DNA from: SOIA01 sp050116035
Lineage (GTDB): Bacteria > Acidobacteriota > Aminicenantia > Aminicenantales > Aminicenantaceae
Direction: 5' to 3'
Length of the DNA: 41,770 nucleotides
Assembly: GCA_050116035.1 (NCBI GenBank)
Contig: JASFPJ010000002.1
Location: forward strand, 1 to 41,770
Below are positions 15,941 through 23,619 of this stretch, in pieces. Position 1 is the stretch's first letter, and every line of letters starts with the position of its first letter. The notes beneath the pieces are model-generated. The model was not told where the DNA came from and did not search any database. It saw only the letters and a list, made by a program, of their open reading frames with translations. A program made the translations under genes and the position numbers.

Positions 15941-18900
15941 ATGAAATTTAAAGAATTCAAATTAACGAACCTATCGGTGGCGAATAAGACAACCATATAC
16001 ATATTCACAGTGATTCTGGTGATATTCGGGTTTATGCAGTACGATGCAACTCCCAAAGAGAGATTTCCAGAAATCGTTTTTCCCTATTTCATGGTCAGCA
16101 CTATCCATCCCGGAACATCGCCGGCTGATGTGGAAAACCTGATCACGCGGCCTATAGAAAAGCAGCTCAAGGGAATCGATGGCGTCAAACACATCAACAG
16201 CAACTCGATCCAGGATTTTTCCTCCATTTTTATCGAATTTGAGCTGACTGCAGATGAGATGCAGGCATATCTTGATGTGAGACAAGCCGTCGATGATGCC
16301 CGGGGAGAGCTCCCTCCTGATCTTTTCAGCGAGCCCGAGGTCACCCGGATCGATCTCTCTGAGATCCCGATCCTGTTCATCAACCTTTCCGGTGATCTTG
16401 GACTGGTGAAGTTAAAGAAAATTGCCGAGGACCTTCAGGATGAGATCGAAAGCCTGGAGGAAATCACACGTGCGGATATCGTGGGAGCTCTGGACCGTGA
16501 AATCCAGATCAATGTCGATCTCTATAAAATGCAGGCCGCAGACCTTTCCTTTTTTACCATTCAGAATGCCATCGCCTCTGAGAATCTCACCATTTCCGGA
16601 GGACAGGTCGATACGGATGGCATCCGGAGAAACCTCAGGGTGGTCGGTGAATTCACGAACGTCGACCAAATCAAGAACATCCAGCTGAGAAAGGGGATTT
16701 ATTTAAGAGAGATTGCCGAGATCGTGGACGGGTATGCGGACAGAGGGAGTTATTCGCGTTTGAACACCCAGGATGTGATCACGATCAATGTGATCAAGAA
16801 AAGCGGAAAAAACCTGATCTATGCGGTCGATAAGATCAAGGATATTGTTAATGAATACCAAAAGACCGCCCCTGAGAACTTGATCATCACTATGACAGGG
16901 GACTCGAGCACTCAAACGAAAAATACCGTGAGTGATCTGTTCAACACAGTGATCCTCGGATTTATCGTTGTCGTTTTTGTCCTCATGTTTTTCATGGGGG
17001 AGACAAATGCCCTGTTTGTGGGGATTGCCATCCCGATGTCCATTGTCATCGCTTTCATTTTCATTCCTGTTGTTGGGTTCACCATGAACATGGTTGTTCT
17101 CATGTCCTTCATCCTCGTTCTTGGAATTGTCGTGGACAACTCGATAGTTGTTGTGGAAAACGTCTACCGGCATTTCACCACGACTCCTGACCTCTCCATT
17201 GTTGCGGCTTCCAGGCGGGGAGTCGGAGAAGTCGCCATGGCCGTTTTCACTGGCACATTAACGACCATGGCGCCCTTCTTTACTCTTATCTTTATGCCTG
17301 GAATTCCCGGAAAATTCATGTCCTTTCTCCCCATCACTGTTATCATTACACTGACGGCTTCCATGCTGGTGGCGTACATGATCAATCCTGTTTTTGCCGT
17401 TTCGTTCATGAAAAGACCTTCCAATGACGATACGATAAGAGTCCGTGGGAAGCTCAACTCGAAAAGAATCCTCATCCTATCAGCGGCTGTTGTCTTGGCC
17501 GTGGTTTTTTATGCGGCCGGGAAGATGCTTCTGGCTAATCTTTTGATATTCGGGGTTATCCTCTATTTGCTGTCCAAGTTTGTCATCCATTACCTGATCG
17601 CCAAATTCCAGGCACATGTCATTCCCCGAATGAAGAATGGCTACAGAAAAACTCTGACTTTTCTCCTCAGAGGGAAACGGCCGTATGGCGTTATTGCTGG
17701 GATTGTTGTTCTTCTCTTTCTATCCCTCATCCTTCTGGGTATCAGAATGCCCAGGGTTGTGTTTTTCCCCGGAGGTGACCCGAATAATCTCCAGGTGTAC
17801 ATCACGATGCCCGAGGGCACTCATATTGATGTGACGAATGATATATGTAAGCAGGTCGAAGAAAAGATTTATAGAGTCATCGACCGCGACAATCCTGATG
17901 TGGAATCCGTGGTTTCCAACGTGGCTATGAACGCAGGAGCTGGATTTTTTGAACGCTTTTCTCAGGATAAGCTGGCTAAGGTCACTATCACTTTTGTGGA
18001 GTATAAGTACAGGACCGGGATATCCACACGGGGATATCTGAGTCAACTGCGCAAGGAATTGAGTGGAATCGCCGGAGCCAAAATCCGTATTGATGAGGAA
18101 ATGATGGGGCCTCCGACCGGGTATCCCATCAACATGGAAATCAGTGGCGATGATATTGACGAGCTGGTCAGCATCACTCACAGACTGGAAGAATTCATTC
18201 AGTCATTAAACATTCGAGGAATTGAGGAGCTGAAATCCAGCATGGAAGTCAGCAAGCCGGAGCTCATCCTGAATATTGATAGAGAAAAGGCCAACAGGCT
18301 GGGAATTACCACTGCTCAGGTGGGAATGGCCCTGCGCACAGCCATCTATGGGACAGAGGTTTCTGAGTTCAAAGATGGAGAAGAGGAGTATCCGGTTATG
18401 GTGCGGTTGGACGAAAAATACCGGAATGACATAGATGTCCTTCTGAGCCAGATAATCATGGTTCCCGGCGGGAACAACGGGCCAAAAAAAATTCCGATTT
18501 CCTCCTTTGCCCATGTGACCAAACGGACAAGCTACGGCGGAATCACTCGGTTGGACAACAAGAGGGTGATCACTCTGTTCTCCAATGTGCTTTTCGGATA
18601 CAATGCCAACGAGATTATTCGTCAGATCAGCAGACAGCTTCCTCAATTCGAGATGAAAGAAGGCTATACGATCAAGTTCACGGGTGAACAGGATATGCAA
18701 GCTGAGGTCGGCAACTTTATGGTCAGAGCTCTTTTCATCGCCGCGGCTCTGATTTTGATCATACTGGTCACGCAGTTTAATTCTCTCTCCAAGCCGTTGA
18801 TCATCATTCTTCAGATCCTATTCAGCCTCACCGGAGTCTTCCTAGGTTTTGCCATATTCGGTATGGACATTTCAGTCGTGATGACGGGAATGGGGATCAT

Positions 18901-19261
18901 TGCGGTGGCTGGGATTGTTGTCAAAAATGCGATCATTATCGTTGACTACACGGATAAACTGATTGACAGCGGTATGGACAAGATTGAGGCCATCGTCCAG
19001 GCCGGTGCCACGCGATTAACCCCTGTTCTTTTGACAGCGCTCTCCACAATTCTGGGGCTTTTCCCTCTTGCCATCGGCATAAACATAAATTTCATGACTC
19101 TATTCAGTGAGCTGAGGCCTCAGTTCTACTTTGGCGGTGACAGCCCTGTTTTTTGGAATCCGCTCGTTATGACCATCATCTTTGGGCTATCCTTTGCAAC
19201 AGTCTTGACTCTTGTCGTTGTTCCAGCCATGTACAAACTCATCTACGCCCGAAAAAAATAG
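15941..19261 (+). CDS. RND efflux pump inner-membrane subunit (AcrB/HAE1-like)
   Basis: A proton-driven exporter of 1106 residues, somewhat longer than the usual 1030-1050. It begins with the first membrane helix (about 15-31), followed by a porter domain with the conserved PGTSPADVENLITRPIEKQL. TM4 carries GIVVDNSIVVVENVYRH, in which the usual Asp-Asp pair is Asp-Asn. TM10 carries GIVVKNAIIIVDYTD, with the conserved lysine. Between the first six-helix bundle and TM7 there is an unusual insertion at about residues 505-560 with two further hydrophobic helices (ILILSAAVVLAVVFYAAG and NLLIFGVILYLLSKFVIHYL). The gene starts 49 bases after the adaptor and completes the channel-adaptor-pump operon. 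Substrate cannot be predicted: a drug, dye, lipid or metabolite exporter are all possible. Confidence 0.95.
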   Translation: MKFKEFKLTNLSVANKTTIYIFTVILVIFGFMQYDATPKERFPEIVFPYFMVSTIHPGTSPADVENLITRPIEKQLKGIDGVKHINSNSIQDFSSIFIEFELTADEMQAYLDVRQAVDDARGELPPDLFSEPEVTRIDLSEIPILFINLSGDLGLVKLKKIAEDLQDEIESLEEITRADIVGALDREIQINVDLYKMQAADLSFFTIQNAIASENLTISGGQVDTDGIRRNLRVVGEFTNVDQIKNIQLRKGIYLREIAEIVDGYADRGSYSRLNTQDVITINVIKKSGKNLIYAVDKIKDIVNEYQKTAPENLIITMTGDSSTQTKNTVSDLFNTVILGFIVVVFVLMFFMGETNALFVGIAIPMSIVIAFIFIPVVGFTMNMVVLMSFILVLGIVVDNSIVVVENVYRHFTTTPDLSIVAASRRGVGEVAMAVFTGTLTTMAPFFTLIFMPGIPGKFMSFLPITVIITLTASMLVAYMINPVFAVSFMKRPSNDDTIRVRGKLNSKRILILSAAVVLAVVFYAAGKMLLANLLIFGVILYLLSKFVIHYLIAKFQAHVIPRMKNGYRKTLTFLLRGKRPYGVIAGIVVLLFLSLILLGIRMPRVVFFPGGDPNNLQVYITMPEGTHIDVTNDICKQVEEKIYRVIDRDNPDVESVVSNVAMNAGAGFFERFSQDKLAKVTITFVEYKYRTGISTRGYLSQLRKELSGIAGAKIRIDEEMMGPPTGYPINMEISGDDIDELVSITHRLEEFIQSLNIRGIEELKSSMEVSKPELILNIDREKANRLGITTAQVGMALRTAIYGTEVSEFKDGEEEYPVMVRLDEKYRNDIDVLLSQIIMVPGGNNGPKKIPISSFAHVTKRTSYGGITRLDNKRVITLFSNVLFGYNANEIIRQISRQLPQFEMKEGYTIKFTGEQDMQAEVGNFMVRALFIAAALILIILVTQFNSLSKPLIIILQILFSLTGVFLGFAIFGMDISVVMTGMGIIAVAGIVVKNAIIIVDYTDKLIDSGMDKIEAIVQAGATRLTPVLLTALSTILGLFPLAIGININFMTLFSELRPQFYFGGDSPVFWNPLVMTIIFGLSFATVLTLVVVPAMYKLIYARKK

Positions 19262-19325
19262 AAGTCAGCAATTGAATATTGAATCTTTTTTTGAAAAAAT
19301 CAGTATATATAATATAAAGAGAAAT

Positions 19326-19379
19326 CAGCTGGATTGTTCATAAAATAGGCTGACACTGAATATTATGAATAATTCAGGA
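19326..19379. repeat. second copy of the CCTGAATTATTCATAA inverted-repeat element
   Basis: CTGGATTGTTCATAAAATAG (from 19329) matches the arm found at 3896-3924 on the minus strand at 22 of 29 positions. It faces TATTATGAATAATTCAGG, its inverted partner, about ten bases away. This compact version lacks the long loop of the 3840-3924 copy. It lies in the 269-base gap after the RND gene. Confidence 0.6.
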
Positions 19380-19412
19380 GAAATGGATTTCTCTCTATTT
19401 GCTTTGGCGGAT

Positions 19413-19483
19413 ATCATGGGCAGCGATGCGTGCCCATCTCATCCTGAAGGGTGTCATTGCGAGCGAAGGGTGGCAATCTCATC
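19413..19483. repeat. REP-like units (locus D)
   Basis: A clean forward unit, GTGTCATTGCGAGCGAAGG followed by GTGGCAATCTCATCC (19451-19484), is preceded by a worn copy (GCAGCGATGCG...CCATCTCATCC, about 19420-19443). It lies between the RND operon and the ABC exporter genes. Confidence 0.7.
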
Positions 19484-19530
19484 CTTCACTTTGAAGTTTA
19501 AGCAATGTATTTCCTGTAGGAGTGGAAAGA

Positions 19531-20442
19531 ATGGACGTTGTTGAGATTGAAAATATCACAAAAACATTTGGCCGAGTCAGGGCTGTGGATGATTTATCCC
19601 TGAACGTTCCTCAAGGGAGTATTTATGGATTTATCGGCCCCAACGGTTCCGGGAAAACCACGACTTTGCGAATGATCATGAACATCTTCTATCCCGATTC
19701 GGGCAAGATCCGGATATTCGGGGAAAAGATGCATGGCGCCACCAGCGACCGCATCGGATATCTACCGGAAGAGCGCGGCATGTACAAGAAGATGAAGGTC
19801 CGCGACCTCCTCCGTTTTTACGGGGAGCTGAAGAGCGGCCGGAAAGTGAATAAAGAAGTGGACTATTGGCTCGAGAGGCTGGACCTCAGCGACTGGGCTG
19901 ATAAAAAGATCGAGACACTCAGCAAGGGAATGGGACAGAAGGTCCAGTTTATCTCGACCATCGTTTCGCAACCTGAGTTGATTATTCTGGACGAGCCGTT
20001 TACCGGGTTGGATCCGGTCAACGTCGAAGAGATCAAGAACGCGGTGCTCGAACTCCGGTCTCAAGGAGCCACGGTGATTTTCAGCACCCATGATATGAAC
20101 GTGGCTGAAAAGATGTGTGATTTCATTTTCATGATATTCAAGGGGAAAAAGGTCCTGGATGGAACCCTTGTCTCGATCCAGGATGAATACGGCAGTGATA
20201 CTCTCCGGGTCCGTACTGAAGGCGGAATTTCGAAATTGAAAAACCTGGACGGCGTGGATAAAATCACGGATTTCGGGCAGCTCCAGGAATTGCGTATCGC
20301 GCAGGAAAATGACCATCAAAAGATCCTTTCCGAGATCATGACCCGGACTCGTGTCTTCAGTTTTGAGATGGCCAAACCGACGCTGTACGACATTTTCCTC
20401 AGGATTGCCGGACCGGAAGCCAAGGAGGAGACCGATGCGTAG
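19531..20442 (+). CDS. ABC exporter ATP-binding subunit (NatA-like)
   Basis: ATPase subunit of an ABC-2 type exporter. The start is set at the ATG at 19531, which follows GTAGGAGTG at the right distance; an in-frame GTG nine bases earlier lies within that ribosome site. The 303-residue protein has Walker A GPNGSGKTT (36-44), the GYLPEERGMY block in place of a classical Q-loop (as in NatA-type subunits), signature LSKGMGQ (130-136), Walker B LIILDEP (150-156) and the switch histidine STHD (His187). A C-terminal DUF4162-like extension follows (about 215-303). Its end overlaps the permease gene by eight bases. Substrates of this class include sodium, drugs and peptides; none is indicated here. 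Confidence 0.95.
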   Translation: MDVVEIENITKTFGRVRAVDDLSLNVPQGSIYGFIGPNGSGKTTTLRMIMNIFYPDSGKIRIFGEKMHGATSDRIGYLPEERGMYKKMKVRDLLRFYGELKSGRKVNKEVDYWLERLDLSDWADKKIETLSKGMGQKVQFISTIVSQPELIILDEPFTGLDPVNVEEIKNAVLELRSQGATVIFSTHDMNVAEKMCDFIFMIFKGKKVLDGTLVSIQDEYGSDTLRVRTEGGISKLKNLDGVDKITDFGQLQELRIAQENDHQKILSEIMTRTRVFSFEMAKPTLYDIFLRIAGPEAKEETDA

Positions 20443-21751
20443 AACTTTCAGGTTTGTAAAAAGAGAATATCTGGCCGCTGTCAAAACAAAAGGATTCATC
20501 ATCATGCTGGTTCTGATGCCCGTGCTGATGGGAGGAAGTGCGATTGCCATGTATCTTTTACGGGGCCAGGTGGATACAACAGACAAGCGTGTGGTTGTGC
20601 TTGATCGTTCGGGGATAGTGGCGGATATGCTTCCGAAAGCGGTGGAGGAGCGGAATAAGGCCGCCGTGTATGATAAGGAAACCGGAAAGAAAATCCAGCC
20701 CGCTTATATCCTTGATGTAGTCGAACCAGACAAGAAAGATCCCCAGGCCCAGAGGCTACAGCTTTCAAACCGCATCCGAGGCGGGGAGCTTCATGCCTTT
20801 CTGGAGATTGGCCCGAATGTCCTGTATCCGAAAGGGGAGCAAACCACGTTCCGCATCAAATACCATGCCAAGAATGCAGCCATGGACAATGTCCGCAACT
20901 GGCTGAACAACACGATCAATCCTTATCTGCGCAGGGTCCGCTTGATGGATTCCGGCGTGGATGAGTCAAAGGCCAATGAGATAATGACCTGGCTTCAGGT
21001 CGAAGCCATGGGGCTTTTATCCGTGGATGATGAGACTGGTGAGATCCAGGAAGCCAGGAAAACAAGCGAAGAGGAGGCTATCTTTGTGCCCGTTGTCGTT
21101 TTCTTCCTGATGTTCATGATGGTCATGATGGGCGCCATGCCGCTTTTGCAGAGCACCATGGAAGAAAAGACACAGAGAATTGCGGAAGTCCTGCTGGGAA
21201 GCTTGAAACCTCATGAGTTCATGGCCGGAAAAGTCCTTGGGGGTTTGGCTGTATCATTGACTGGGGCTTTGGTTTATGTGATCGGCGGTGTTTTCTTTCT
21301 TGGAAGACTTGGATTGAGAGACATCATTCCCTATCATGTGATTCCCTGGTTTTTTGCCTTTTTAGTCCTGGAGATCGTCATGGTGGGATCCTGGTTGGCC
21401 GCTTTGGGCTCGACCTGCAATGATCCCAAGGACGCGCAGAACCTGACGTTTCCGGCCATGTTTCCTGTATTTTTCCCGATGTTTGTCTTCATGCCGGTCT
21501 TGATGGAGCCGACCAGTGGATTTGCCACCTGGATGTCATTGTTTCCGCCGTTTACGCCCATGCTGATGCTCATCAGGAAAGCGGCGCCGGCGGGGATTCC
21601 TGCCTGGCAGCCCTGGGTGGGGCTTGTCGGCGTGATTCTGTTTACCGCTTTCGCCATCTGGGTTGGAGGGCGGATATTCCGAGTCGGTATCCTGATGCAG
21701 GGAGGCGCTCCGAAATTATCCAACATGATCAAATGGACCATCCGCGGTTAA
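20435..21751 (+). CDS. ABC-2 type exporter permease (NatB-like)
   Basis: The membrane partner of the preceding ATPase. The ATG at 20435 has AAGGAGGAG four bases upstream and overlaps the ATPase gene by eight bases. The longer open frame that starts at 20351 lies inside the ATPase gene in another frame. The 438-residue protein has the ABC2_membrane_3 layout. A first helix (about 20-42, GFIIMLVLMPVLMGGSAIAMYL) is followed by a large extracytoplasmic domain of about 165 residues, then a bundle of five or six helices from about residue 213. The cytosolic coupling helix EEKTQRIAEVLLGSLKPHEFMAGKV is present. Together the two genes encode a complete exporter. Confidence 0.93.
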   Translation: MRRTFRFVKREYLAAVKTKGFIIMLVLMPVLMGGSAIAMYLLRGQVDTTDKRVVVLDRSGIVADMLPKAVEERNKAAVYDKETGKKIQPAYILDVVEPDKKDPQAQRLQLSNRIRGGELHAFLEIGPNVLYPKGEQTTFRIKYHAKNAAMDNVRNWLNNTINPYLRRVRLMDSGVDESKANEIMTWLQVEAMGLLSVDDETGEIQEARKTSEEEAIFVPVVVFFLMFMMVMMGAMPLLQSTMEEKTQRIAEVLLGSLKPHEFMAGKVLGGLAVSLTGALVYVIGGVFFLGRLGLRDIIPYHVIPWFFAFLVLEIVMVGSWLAALGSTCNDPKDAQNLTFPAMFPVFFPMFVFMPVLMEPTSGFATWMSLFPPFTPMLMLIRKAAPAGIPAWQPWVGLVGVILFTAFAIWVGGRIFRVGILMQGGAPKLSNMIKWTIRG

Positions 21752-21818
21752 CGCGTGAGGCGGGTGTTAGTACTCATTCAAAAAAATTTCGTTCTTTGAA
21801 TGGCATTGAAGACAAAGG

Positions 21819-21883
21819 TGTCATTAGGAGCGAAGGCAGCAATCTCACCTTCATGTCATTGCGAACGAAGTGTGGCAATCCCG
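21819..21883. repeat. REP-like units (locus E)
   Basis: There are two forward copies: a worn GTGTCATTAGGAGCGAAGG followed by CAGCAATCTCACC, and a cleaner ATGTCATTGCGAACGAAGTG followed by TGGCAATCCC. They lie in the 220-base gap between the exporter permease and the convergent sulfatase gene. No clear terminator was found there. Confidence 0.7.
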
Positions 21884-21972
21884 TAAAGAAAATTCCTGCA
21901 AAAAAGAATCTTATTCCCAATTTTAGAAATCCAAAATAGAGATTCAACCCCCTTCACTTCGCACAGGTAAAG

Positions 21973-23505
21973 TTATTTTTTTCTTCTGGCTTTCCAGGCG
22001 AAATATTCTTCCTTGCTCTTAAAAGGCGGCAGATGATGGGGCATGAGTTCGTACGATGTCTCCTTCAAAGGGGCTGGATCCTTGGGAATATGCTGGATCA
22101 ATTGCTTCTTGATTTCCGCATACTCCGGATTCTGAGCGAGGTTTGTCCATTCTTCCGGATCCATGTTGTGGTCGTATAATTCCTCACTGTCATCGATGTA
22201 ACGCGTGTATCGCCACCTCTCTGTGCGGACTGAAAATTCAGAGAAGTCATATGTGGAGATGGCTGGATAGGGCCATTCTTCTTGAGGATTCCGGAGTAAG
22301 GGGACGAGACTGTGTCCATCAAGTCCTCGTTTCGGAAGTAATCCGCATAACTCGATCAGAGTGGGGAAGATATCGACCAGAGAGGTTATCCTCTCACACC
22401 GTCCCCCTCTCTCTGAACCTTCTGGCAACCCGGGCGTTCCTTTGGGGGCTTTAATCATCAGCACGCTTCTGAGTACATTTTCCCAGAGAGCGAATTTTCT
22501 CCAGTGTTCCTTCTCTCCCAGCTGCCAGCCATGGTCAGACCAGACAACGACTATCGTGTTATGCGCATAGGAACTCTTTTCGAGTGCGTCCAGGAGCTTT
22601 CCCAACAACATATCCGCGAAAGCAGAGGAAGCGAGATAACCCTGGATAGCTTTTTTCCACTCTCCGGCTTCAATGACATGTTTATGATAATTCCCGCCGC
22701 GATAGGCGATTTCTCGAGCCCTCTCTCCCACATCATCCAGGTCGTTATCTAACACATTGGGCAGTCGGACTGTCTCGAGAGGGAACATGTCAAAATACTT
22801 TTGAGGCACATACCAGGGCACATGGGGACGATAGATGCCACAGGCGAGGAAAAAGGGTTTGGAATGCGTCTTCTGGAGTTGGCTGATGACCCAATTGACC
22901 GATTTGAAGTCCCCGGTTTGATCATCAGGAATCTCGATGGGAGACCAGTCAAAATCTCGATACATATTCGGAAAATACGGCATGTTCACTGTTTGTCCGG
23001 GTTTCGGCCGGAAATAATCAGGCATGTGCTTTTCTTTAGAGGGATAATAGTCATCCCAGGACCGAGGGTCTGGCATGTTGTTGTGGAATATTTTTCCGGC
23101 TCCCCCAGACCAGTAACCGCGTTGACTAAAGTATTTGGGGAGGGTTTGAACCCGGGGAAGCACTTCTCTCCAGATTTGATAATTGGAGTACATCCCTGAA
23201 TTATAGGTGTGAATTCCAGTCAATAAAGCGGTTCGGGATGGGTTGCACGCGGCAGACGCACAGAAACAATTGGTGAAATTCACGGCTTGTTGGGCAAGGC
23301 GCTTCAGGTTTGGGGTTTGAGACTGGGGGTGACCGCCAAGGGGCTCGATCCAATCATTGAGGTCATCGATCGAAACAAATAAAACATTCGGGTTTTCACC
23401 AAGACTTGCGGCTCCTTTCTTCCCCCTTCCACATCCTTGGAAGGCGAGGCCAGCCGCTCCCATTCCGATGGCTTTAATGAAATCACGCCGATTCAGATCA
23501 GCCAT
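21973..23505 (-). CDS. Tat-exported sulfatase (iduronate-2-sulfatase-like), probable lipoprotein
   Basis: A type I sulfatase of 510 residues that would release sulfate from an organic ester outside the cytoplasm. It has a twin-arginine leader (NRRDFIKAIG) whose hydrophobic stretch ends LAFQGC, a lipobox, so it may be a Tat-dependent lipoprotein. The formylglycine site is CNPSR (Cys87), fitting the C-x-P-S-R rule. Metal-binding Asp47/Asp48 lie in VLFVSIDDLND, and a further metal or substrate block VWSDHGWQLGEKEHW is present. Iduronate-sulfatase-like features include PNLKRLAQQAVNFTN and the RPHVPWYVP segment. The ATG is preceded by AAGGAG. It follows the DUF4438 gene by 114 bases on the same strand, so they may be co-transcribed. 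The maturase is not in the window. The exact substrate cannot be assigned. Confidence 0.93.
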   Translation of the reverse strand: MADLNRRDFIKAIGMGAAGLAFQGCGRGKKGAASLGENPNVLFVSIDDLNDWIEPLGGHPQSQTPNLKRLAQQAVNFTNCFCASAACNPSRTALLTGIHTYNSGMYSNYQIWREVLPRVQTLPKYFSQRGYWSGGAGKIFHNNMPDPRSWDDYYPSKEKHMPDYFRPKPGQTVNMPYFPNMYRDFDWSPIEIPDDQTGDFKSVNWVISQLQKTHSKPFFLACGIYRPHVPWYVPQKYFDMFPLETVRLPNVLDNDLDDVGERAREIAYRGGNYHKHVIEAGEWKKAIQGYLASSAFADMLLGKLLDALEKSSYAHNTIVVVWSDHGWQLGEKEHWRKFALWENVLRSVLMIKAPKGTPGLPEGSERGGRCERITSLVDIFPTLIELCGLLPKRGLDGHSLVPLLRNPQEEWPYPAISTYDFSEFSVRTERWRYTRYIDDSEELYDHNMDPEEWTNLAQNPEYAEIKKQLIQHIPKDPAPLKETSYELMPHHLPPFKSKEEYFAWKARRKK

Positions 23506-23619
23506 TCTTCAATCTCCTTGGAAGGGTTAGAATTTCCTTCCTTTTGAGACATAGACTTTCTTTTGGCTCGTATCTCGCCAAAAATTTAAGAGCGAAAATG
23601 TGTGTAACTTTTAGTGACT

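Noticed and set aside
17720..18700. Antisense frames of 153 and 164 codons within the RND pump gene
   Set aside because: They are opposite a well-supported long gene and show no independent signals.
20351..20434. Upstream extension of the ABC permease
   Set aside because: It lies inside the ATPase gene in another frame; the ATG at 20435 has AAGGAGGAG just upstream.
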